In this document: positions 58,631 through 64,000 of the stretch, one piece after another
How the letters are laid out: each line of letters begins with the position of its first letter
How positions within the stretch are numbered: the first letter of the stretch is position 1
NCBI RefSeq assembly: GCF_001584615.1
Contig: NZ_LQQC01000010.1
Coordinates: forward strand, 248,001-312,000
Origin: Brevibacterium ravenspurgense
Lineage (GTDB): Bacteria > Actinomycetota > Actinomycetes > Actinomycetales > Brevibacteriaceae
DNA: 64,000 nucleotides
Direction of reading: 5' to 3'
Position numbers and translations under genes: made by a program
The notes under the pieces: generated by a model
What the model saw: the letters and a program-made list of their open reading frames with translations, nothing else
Database searches by the model: none
What the model was told of the DNA's origin: nothing

Positions 58631-60347
58631 GGCTGACTCCCGTCTGCGATTCGACGATCTCGCGGTAGACCTCGGAGGACTCGACGAGCTCGCTGTGCGT
58701 GCCCACCGCGACTGCGCGGCCGGCGTCGAGGACGACGATCTGATCGGCCTTCTCAGCTGTGGAGCAGCGCTGTGTGACGACGACCTGCGTGCGTTCCCCG
58801 GACGCGTCGATTCTGGAGCGCACTGCGGCCTCCGTGGTCGTGTCGAGGGCGGAGAACGAATCGTCGAACATGAGGATCGGGCTTGTGCGGACGAGCGCCA
58901 TGGCGATCGCCAGGCGCTGCCGCTGTCCGCCCGAGAGGTTGGTGCCGCCCTGGTTCACGGTGAACTCCGTCTGGCCGTCGAGCCGCTCGACGTACTCCCA
59001 CGCCTGCGCGGTCTGCAGAGCCTCGCGGATCTCGGCGTCCGAGGCGGTCGGATTGCCCTTGCGCAGATTGCCCGCGATCGTGTCGGCGAAGACCTGCGGC
59101 TTCTGCGGCACATAGCCGAACTGGGCGCTGCGGGTATCAGCAGTGAGATCGCCAGCCGGCACGCCCCCGATGCGAACTGAGCCGCTCGTCGGCTCGAGCA
59201 GGCCGACGATGAGCTGCATGAGCACCGTCTTGCCGGAGCCCGTCGCGCCGATGACGGCGGTCGTGGTTCCCGGTGCAGCGGAGAAGGACACGTCGGAGAC
59301 GACGGGCGCCTCGGCCCCGGGGAAGCAGAAGGTGACGCCGGCGAGCTCGAGGGCGCCCGGGGCGGGCAACTCGTCGACGTCGCCGGAGCGCGTCTGCGCC
59401 GGCTCCGTCTTGAGCACGTTCCAGATGCGGCCGGCCGCGACTTCGGCGCGCGGCAGCATCATGGCCAAGAACGAGGCCATCATGACGCCCATGAGGATGA
59501 GCATGAGGTACTGCGTGAACGCCATGAGCGTGCCGACCTGCGTATCGCCCGATTCGACGCCGAGGGCGCCGAACCAGATGATCGCCATCTCGCCGAGTCC
59601 GACGACGAGCATGATGAGCGGAAAGAGCGTCACGAAGTACTTGCCGACGGTCATATAGGCATCCGTCATCGACCTGTTGACCTCGGCGTAGCTCTGCTTT
59701 TCGCGGTCCTCCTTCACGAAGGCCCGGATGACGCGCAGGCCGGACAGCTGCTGAGCCAGAACCGAGCCCATGGCGTCCAGCCGCTCCTGCATGGCGCGGA
59801 AGCTCGGCACCATGCCGCGGATGGCCCACACCATGACGATGACGAGCAGCCCGACTGTCACGAGAACGGTCCAGGACAGCTTGACGTCCTGGGTCATCGC
59901 CATGATGAGTCCGCCGGCGGCCATGAACGGGGCCATGATCGTGATCGACATGGCCATGGTGAGGAACTGCTGGACCTGGCGGACGTCATTCGTCGAGCGG
60001 GTCACGAGGCTGGAGGAGCTGAACTCCGCCAGCTCCTGGAATCCGAAGGACGAGACCTTGTCGAAGAACGCCGAGCGGATCCGCTGCGCTCCCTTGAGCG
60101 AGGCGTAGGCGCCGCAGGCGATCGCGAGGACGTTGGCGATGACCTGCCCAAAGGTGACGGCGAGCATGATGCCTCCCAGGCGCCACACCTCGGCGGTGTT
60201 GCCCACGGCGATGCCGTCGTCGACGACCCGCGCGTTGAGCGCCGGCAGCGCAAGGGATGCGGCGATCTGCAGGGCCTCAAAAAAGAGCAGGCCCAACAGC
60301 GCAGGCCAAAGGGGCAGGGCAAAGCTGCGGAAAAGACGCAGAAGCAT
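58620..60347 (-). CDS. ABC exporter half-transporter (first of a pair)
   Basis: A 575-residue fused exporter subunit: six-helix membrane domain (about 10-310) and ATPase domain with Walker A GATGSGKT near 368, signature NLSGGQRQRLAIAMA and Walker B ILMFDDSFSALD, where the usual catalytic Glu after the Asp is Asp. That substitution is common in one half of heterodimeric exporters and implies that the partner's site does most of the hydrolysis. The start is 3 nt after ctaA on the same strand. The body of the gene is unusually GC-rich (48 of 60 bases at 59341-59400), while the N-terminal coding end is not. Confidence 0.9.
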   Translation of the reverse strand: MLLRLFRSFALPLWPALLGLLFFEALQIAASLALPALNARVVDDGIAVGNTAEVWRLGGIMLAVTFGQVIANVLAIACGAYASLKGAQRIRSAFFDKVSSFGFQELAEFSSSSLVTRSTNDVRQVQQFLTMAMSITIMAPFMAAGGLIMAMTQDVKLSWTVLVTVGLLVIVMVWAIRGMVPSFRAMQERLDAMGSVLAQQLSGLRVIRAFVKEDREKQSYAEVNRSMTDAYMTVGKYFVTLFPLIMLVVGLGEMAIIWFGALGVESGDTQVGTLMAFTQYLMLILMGVMMASFLAMMLPRAEVAAGRIWNVLKTEPAQTRSGDVDELPAPGALELAGVTFCFPGAEAPVVSDVSFSAAPGTTTAVIGATGSGKTVLMQLIVGLLEPTSGSVRIGGVPAGDLTADTRSAQFGYVPQKPQVFADTIAGNLRKGNPTASDAEIREALQTAQAWEYVERLDGQTEFTVNQGGTNLSGGQRQRLAIAMALVRTSPILMFDDSFSALDTTTEAAVRSRIDASGERTQVVVTQRCSTAEKADQIVVLDAGRAVAVGTHSELVESSEVYREIVESQTGVSHER

Positions 60348-60350
60348 GCG

Positions 60351-61319
60351 TCAAGCTCGGCTGTCTGCGGGTTCGAGAATGTCGTCGGCGGGGTGCGCTG
60401 GAGCGGCCTTCCACGAATAGTTGGACATGATGGCGAAGACCGCGGCCATAATGACCAGCGTCAGCCCGAACATGTGAACGAGCACAATGCCAATCGGCAG
60501 GCCGGTGAAGTACTGCACGTAGCCGATCAGGCCCTGAAGCACTGTGACGACCAGCAGGAAGTCGATGGCGCGAGCCTGGGGGACTGCTCCTTCTTTTGCC
60601 GCGATAACGCGAGTCCACACCGCGGTGATCACCATGAGCCACACCGGGAATGCGTGGAAGCGCGCCATCCATACGGTGGGCAGACCGTTGCGGGCGGATT
60701 CGCGGTCGCCCGCGTGCGGGCCGGCTCCGGTGGTGAGAACACCGAATACAAGGACAACGACGAGCAGAGCAACAATAACCCACATGAGCTTGCGCAGCTT
60801 CTCCGGGCCAACGGGGCGACGCGGACCGGGTCCGGAATACACACGCACAATCAGGTACGCGGCGACCGCGACCGATGCGGCCGATGGAATGAAATGGCTG
60901 GCGACAACCCATGGATTGAGTTTGCTCAGCACTGACAGACCGCCGATGACAGCCTGGACCGGCACAACCATGAGGAGTGCAAATGTCGACCACGCAAGTT
61001 CGGGCCGTTCGCGCCGCCACGGCCAGACCACGATGAGCGCAGCCAGGCAGATGAGGCCCAGAACAACACCCAGGACGCGGTTGCCGAACTCAATGAAGCC
61101 GTGAATGCCCATCTCCGGGGTGTTGGTGAGCGATCCGGGTTCGCACATGGGCCAGTCGGAGCATCCCAAACCGGAGCCTGTCAGGCGCACAGCGGTCGAA
61201 GTGACGATGATGCTCACTTGAGCGATGAGAACAACCCATGCAGCCACGCGAATGCGGCGAGGGAGAGTCGTGGTGTTCTGCGGCTGGGCCGCGGAAAGAT
61301 CAGAGGCGGAGGTCGACAT
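60351..61319 (-). CDS. ctaA: Heme A synthase (CtaA/COX15 family)
   Basis: CtaA oxidises the C8 methyl of heme O to a formyl group, making heme A. I use ATG 61319 (MSTSASDL); the frame is open 60 bases upstream. The 322-residue protein has eight membrane segments and conserved His residues in VASHFIPSAA, RFHAFPVWLM and VLVHMFGLTL; the first expected site reads GIHGFIEFGNR, with Asn where many relatives have His, a form seen in actinobacteria. SGLGCSDWPMCEPG carries the paired cysteines. It lies between ABC-2 genes and the exporter pair on one strand. Confidence 0.92.
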   Translation of the reverse strand: MSTSASDLSAAQPQNTTTLPRRIRVAAWVVLIAQVSIIVTSTAVRLTGSGLGCSDWPMCEPGSLTNTPEMGIHGFIEFGNRVLGVVLGLICLAALIVVWPWRRERPELAWSTFALLMVVPVQAVIGGLSVLSKLNPWVVASHFIPSAASVAVAAYLIVRVYSGPGPRRPVGPEKLRKLMWVIVALLVVVLVFGVLTTGAGPHAGDRESARNGLPTVWMARFHAFPVWLMVITAVWTRVIAAKEGAVPQARAIDFLLVVTVLQGLIGYVQYFTGLPIGIVLVHMFGLTLVIMAAVFAIMSNYSWKAAPAHPADDILEPADSRA

Positions 61320-61332
61320 AGGGCCTATTCTC

Positions 61333-62118
61333 TCACCTGTCGTCGAAGGAGAACCAACGGCGAGCCGCTGCCGCTGCAATGACCGCCCAGACAGCGAGAA
61401 CGAGCAGGCTCATCCAATCGAAGCGTCCGTCGATGATTGCGCTGCGCAGAGCAGAGCCCAACGCCCCAGACGGCAGGAAGCCGACGATTGCACCCCACGC
61501 GCCCCCGTGATCGATGAGCAGTCCGCCCCCGCCTGCCATGGCGGCCCACAAAAGGTTCGCAAAGGCGAGCACCGCCTCGGGCCTCATGGTGCCCGCCATG
61601 AGCAGACCCAAGCCGACGAAGGCCGCTGTTCCCACGACAGCGCTGATGACAACGGCTGCGATGTTGATGTTGGCGTCCAGGCCGAGAAATGCCGCGCAGG
61701 CGAAGGCGAGTGCGTACTGGACGACGGTCACGCCGAGTACTGCGATGATCTTGCCGGCCACGAGTCCACTTGCGCCCAGCGGGGTGGTGGCGGTGTGGCG
61801 CAGAACCCCGTAGCGGCGCTCAAAAGCAGTTGCGATCGCCTGACCCGTGAAGGCGTTGGAGGCAATCGACACACCGAGCACGCCTGCCAGCGCGACAGCC
61901 GTGTGGTTGCTTCCGGTGTAGCCGAAGACTTCGAGTATGTCTGTCAGTGACAGGGTGAACAGGATGGCCAGAGGCAGCACGATCGACAGGATGAGCTGTT
62001 CGCCATTGCCTAGGATTGCCTTGGCTTCAAACACTGCCCGAGCTGCTATCCGGCGAAAAGCCGGTGCGGGCTGCTGGTGGAGCTCGTTGGACTGTGTACC
62101 GGGTGTGTGCGCGCTCAC
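61333..62118 (-). CDS. ABC-2 type transporter permease
   Basis: A 261-residue membrane protein with about six helices, an N-terminal FRRIAARAVFEAKAILGN cytoplasmic segment, and ATAFERRYGVLRHTATTPLG near 97-116, the coupling-loop sequence typical of ABC-2 permeases. GTG start overlaps the ATPase stop (GTGA). It matches the position of the mycobacterial permease between the ATPase and ctaA, so it may serve heme or cytochrome biogenesis, though the substrate is not known. Confidence 0.87.
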   Translation of the reverse strand: MSAHTPGTQSNELHQQPAPAFRRIAARAVFEAKAILGNGEQLILSIVLPLAILFTLSLTDILEVFGYTGSNHTAVALAGVLGVSIASNAFTGQAIATAFERRYGVLRHTATTPLGASGLVAGKIIAVLGVTVVQYALAFACAAFLGLDANINIAAVVISAVVGTAAFVGLGLLMAGTMRPEAVLAFANLLWAAMAGGGGLLIDHGGAWGAIVGFLPSGALGSALRSAIIDGRFDWMSLLVLAVWAVIAAAAARRWFSFDDR

Positions 62119-63017
62119 CGCAGGCTCCTTCCCGTCAGCTGGAGGAAGACATCCCCCAGGTCACCGGAGCTCATGGACAGGCCGGTCAGCTCTGCTCCGC
62201 TGGCTGCGATCTCCGCGGTAATCTGGCTGAGGTCGTCGGCACTGAAGGTGCCGGCTGAGTTCATAGCCGTTGCCGAGGTGGGGCTCAAGCCCCAGCGGGA
62301 CCGCAGCTTTTCGCTGAGCTTGCTTGGGGGAGCGTCCGCGAAGGTCAGGCGCAGGGCAGAAGCACGACCGGCAGTGAGTTCCGATGGTGTTCCCTCGGCG
62401 ATGATTCGTCCGTGGTCGACGATGTGGACGTTGTCGGCGAGCTCTTGCGCGTCGGACATGTTGTGGGTGGTCAAAACGACAGCGGTTCCACTGTCGGCGA
62501 GGCTGCTGACGATTTCCTTGACTGCCAGGGATGCCTGCGGGTCGAGTCCCGCCGTCGGTTCGTCGAGGAACACCAGGCTGGGCCTGCCGATGAGTGCTGC
62601 GGCCAGGCCCACTCGCTGTTTCTGTCCGCCGGAGAGCCGACGGATGGACCTGTCGGCGAAAGAGCGGATTCCAAGCTGATCCATGAGCTCGTTCGGGTCA
62701 GCAGGATCTGCGTACATGTGAGCCAGGTGTTTGAGGATCGCCGGCGGCTTTGCGGCCATCGGCAGCCCACCATCCTGCAGCATGACCCCGATCATGGCTC
62801 TGGCCTGAGTCTCCAGAGGGCTGAGGCCGAAGACTTTAACGGTTCCGGACTGCGGGCGAAGAAGGCCCGTGCACAGTGAGATGAGTGTGGACTTGCCGGC
62901 CCCGTTGGGGCCCAGAACCGCGGTCGTCATACCCGGTTCAACAGAAAGCGAAATTCCGTCGACGGCAGGGCTGCGGCCGTAGGAATATCGCACATTGCGG
63001 ACTTGGAGAGCTGTCAC
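62115..63017 (-). CDS. ABC-2 type transporter ATP-binding protein
   Basis: The 300-residue ATPase has Walker A GPNGAGKST near 35-43, signature RLSGGQKQRVGLAAAL near 128, Walker B LVFLDEPTAGLD, and an H-loop TTHNMSD. About 90 C-terminal residues form an accessory region. The GTG start has a TACAGT -10 hexamer 8 nt upstream and no Shine-Dalgarno, so it is probably leaderless and heads the ATPase-permease-ctaA-exporter operon. It is divergent from sufR. Confidence 0.9.
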   Translation of the reverse strand: MTALQVRNVRYSYGRSPAVDGISLSVEPGMTTAVLGPNGAGKSTLISLCTGLLRPQSGTVKVFGLSPLETQARAMIGVMLQDGGLPMAAKPPAILKHLAHMYADPADPNELMDQLGIRSFADRSIRRLSGGQKQRVGLAAALIGRPSLVFLDEPTAGLDPQASLAVKEIVSSLADSGTAVVLTTHNMSDAQELADNVHIVDHGRIIAEGTPSELTAGRASALRLTFADAPPSKLSEKLRSRWGLSPTSATAMNSAGTFSADDLSQITAEIAASGAELTGLSMSSGDLGDVFLQLTGRSLR

Positions 63018-63025
63018 AGGCGTCC

Positions 63026-63031
63026 ACTGTA
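63026..63031 (-). promoter_or_regulatory. Putative -10 element (TACAGT) of the ABC-ctaA operon, leaderless
   Basis: TACAGT on the minus strand ends 8 nt before the GTG of the ATPase gene. Confidence 0.5.
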
Positions 63032-63093
63032 GCCGGCGCGCCGATCGATCCGGGAGGATGCCCTCGCCCAGCGGTTGTGGAACAATTTAGGGC

Positions 63094-63103
63094 ACATTAA
63101 TGT
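63094..63103. promoter_or_regulatory. Palindrome upstream of sufR, operator candidate
   Basis: ACATTAATGT is a perfect 10-bp palindrome in the divergent region between the ABC operon and sufR. A GAGGC-GAAAA-GCCTC hairpin (63118-63132) lies further toward sufR. SufR repressors control their own operon, so this is a reasonable candidate site. Confidence 0.4.
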
Positions 63104-63157
63104 TATTGAATGGTGATGAGGCGAAAAGCCTCGCAAATCAACACTACAAGGCAGGTT

Positions 63158-63877
63158 ATGTCTCAGCAGAGTTCGCAGGCTGTGCTGCGCACCCGTGCGC
63201 GGGTGCTGCAGGCGGTGTTGGACCACGGGCCGATCACCGCTGCCAGTATCGCCCGCCAGCTCGATCTGACCGCCGCTGCCATCAGGCGGCACCTCGACGC
63301 TCTGACAGACGAAGGGGCAATCGAGGTACGCGAACTCGCCGGTGCGAAGACCGGTCGGGGACGGCCGGCACGGCACTACGTGGTCTCGACCGCGGGGCAC
63401 AGCAGGATCAGCCACTCCTATGACGAGCTGACCGTGGAAGCACTCGAATTCCTCGAAGATAAGCTGGGGGAGGGCGCGATCGAAGAGTTCGCCAGGCAGC
63501 GAATCGGCGAACTCATGGAGCGTGTCGAAGCGCGCGTCGGCCGGCGATCGGCAACCGTGGCGGGACGCTCACGCGATCTCGCCGCAGCGCTGGACGACGA
63601 AGGCTACGCGGCATCGGCCATTCCGGTGGCGGTGGGAACACCGCTGGAGGCCATGCAGCTGTGCCAAGGGCACTGCCCCATACACAAAGCTGCCGCAAGG
63701 TATCCGCAGTTCTGCGAAGCAGAGCTCGATGCCTTCTCTGAATTTCTGGGCGTAGACATCAGGCGCCTGTCGACGCTCGCGGCCGGCGGCCACGTGTGCA
63801 ACACACACGTGCCGACCTCGGACGTCAACAGACCGCTGATCGATGCGCCGGATCAAAACCAAGGAGGAGCAAGGTGA
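63158..63877 (+). CDS. sufR: Iron-sulfur-sensing transcriptional repressor SufR
   Basis: SufR represses the suf iron-sulfur assembly operon when its own Fe-S cluster is intact. From ATG 63158 (MSQQSSQAVLRTRARVLQ) the protein has 239 residues: an N-terminal winged helix-turn-helix (about 8-75; ASIARQLDLTAAAIRRHLDAL) and a C-terminal domain with the cluster cysteines C169, C173 and C186 (CQGHCPIHKAAARYPQFC) and a fourth possible ligand C214 (GGHVC). An in-frame start at 63110 lies across the promoter region. It overlaps sufB by 4 bp (GTGA), so regulator and assembly proteins are coupled. Confidence 0.93.
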   Translation: MSQQSSQAVLRTRARVLQAVLDHGPITAASIARQLDLTAAAIRRHLDALTDEGAIEVRELAGAKTGRGRPARHYVVSTAGHSRISHSYDELTVEALEFLEDKLGEGAIEEFARQRIGELMERVEARVGRRSATVAGRSRDLAAALDDEGYAASAIPVAVGTPLEAMQLCQGHCPIHKAAARYPQFCEAELDAFSEFLGVDIRRLSTLAAGGHVCNTHVPTSDVNRPLIDAPDQNQGGAR

Positions 63878-64000
63878 CTGACACCACTGAATCCAACTGG
63901 ATTCTGGAAGCCAATCCCGAACTGAAGGACATCGGGAACGCCTACGAATACGGCTGGCGAGATTCTGATGAAGCAGGCGCCAATGCTCAGCGCGGGCTCA
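63874..64000 (+). CDS. sufB: Fe-S cluster assembly protein SufB, N-terminal fragment
   Basis: The window ends 127 bases into this gene. The visible 42 residues (NWILEANPELKDIGNAYEYG, then WRDSDEAGANAQRGL) match the N-terminus of SufB, a scaffold subunit of the SufBCD complex. Its GTG overlaps the sufR stop. AAGGAGGAGCAAG provides the ribosome-binding site. Truncated only by the window edge. Confidence 0.9.
   Translation, partial: MTDTTESNWILEANPELKDIGNAYEYGWRDSDEAGANAQRGL

Noticed and set aside
56744-60347. GC-rich exporter pair as a mobile element or genomic island
   Set aside because: There is no transposase, integrase, tRNA junction or flanking repeat, and the gene ends have host-like composition.

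Overview
The window is a stretch of core chromosome from a high-GC Gram-positive bacterium (Actinomycetota). Lines I counted by hand outside one anomalous segment run about 60-63% G+C. Assignment rests on gene order and on lineage-specific families: coaBC-metK-priA, fmt-rsmB-rpe, hisF-hisI-trpE-(membrane protein)-trpC-trpB-trpA-lgt-pyk, uvrA-uvrC-rapZ-yvcK-whiA, gap-pgk-tpiA-secG, tkt-tal, ctaA/ctaB, and sufR-sufB are familiar actinobacterial neighbourhoods. A WhiA regulator, an ANTAR response regulator, a helicase-dead PriA and many GTG/TTG starts agree. CtaA and CtaB imply heme A and aerobic respiration. tkt-tal-pgi fits a Micrococcales/Actinomycetales-like organism, but I cannot name a genus.

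Layout. 1-8.3 kb: coaBC, metK, priA, fmt, rsmB, rpe, pnuC. 8.3-19.7 kb: one long, tightly overlapped amino-acid block (hisE, hisG, a class III CoA-transferase, a fused acyl-CoA carboxyltransferase, hisF, hisI, trpE, two small membrane proteins, trpC, trpB, trpA) ending in lgt. 19.8-30.5 kb: pyk, tRNA-Leu(CAA), PdtaR-type regulator, thioesterase, polA, a methyltransferase, rpsA, an orphan GT-C-like membrane protein, coaE. 30.5-45 kb: osmC, uvrB, a TerC gene behind a yybP-ykoY manganese riboswitch, a YciI protein, a DEAD-box helicase, uvrA, uvrC, rapZ, yvcK, whiA. 45-48.4 kb: lower glycolysis plus secG. 48.4-55.4 kb (minus strand): AGCS symporter, pgi, tal, tkt. 55.5-64 kb: ctaB, then on the minus strand an operon of ABC-2 transporter, ctaA and two ABC exporter half-transporters, and finally sufR with the start of sufB.

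What stands out. Nine genes have a TAnnnT -10 hexamer ending only 6-8 nt before the start codon, so they are probably leaderless. A short same-orientation motif (core CGCCTCGTGAG) recurs in gaps between genes. The two ABC exporter genes carry a clearly higher-GC core, which suggests allelic replacement from a relative. The his block contains an acyl-CoA gene pair. A roughly 360-bp gap after secG holds strong inverted repeats but no gene.

I saw no insertion sequence, prophage, CRISPR array, rRNA or toxin-antitoxin module. The window is mostly housekeeping, and I do not see convincing evidence for a wholly new system.
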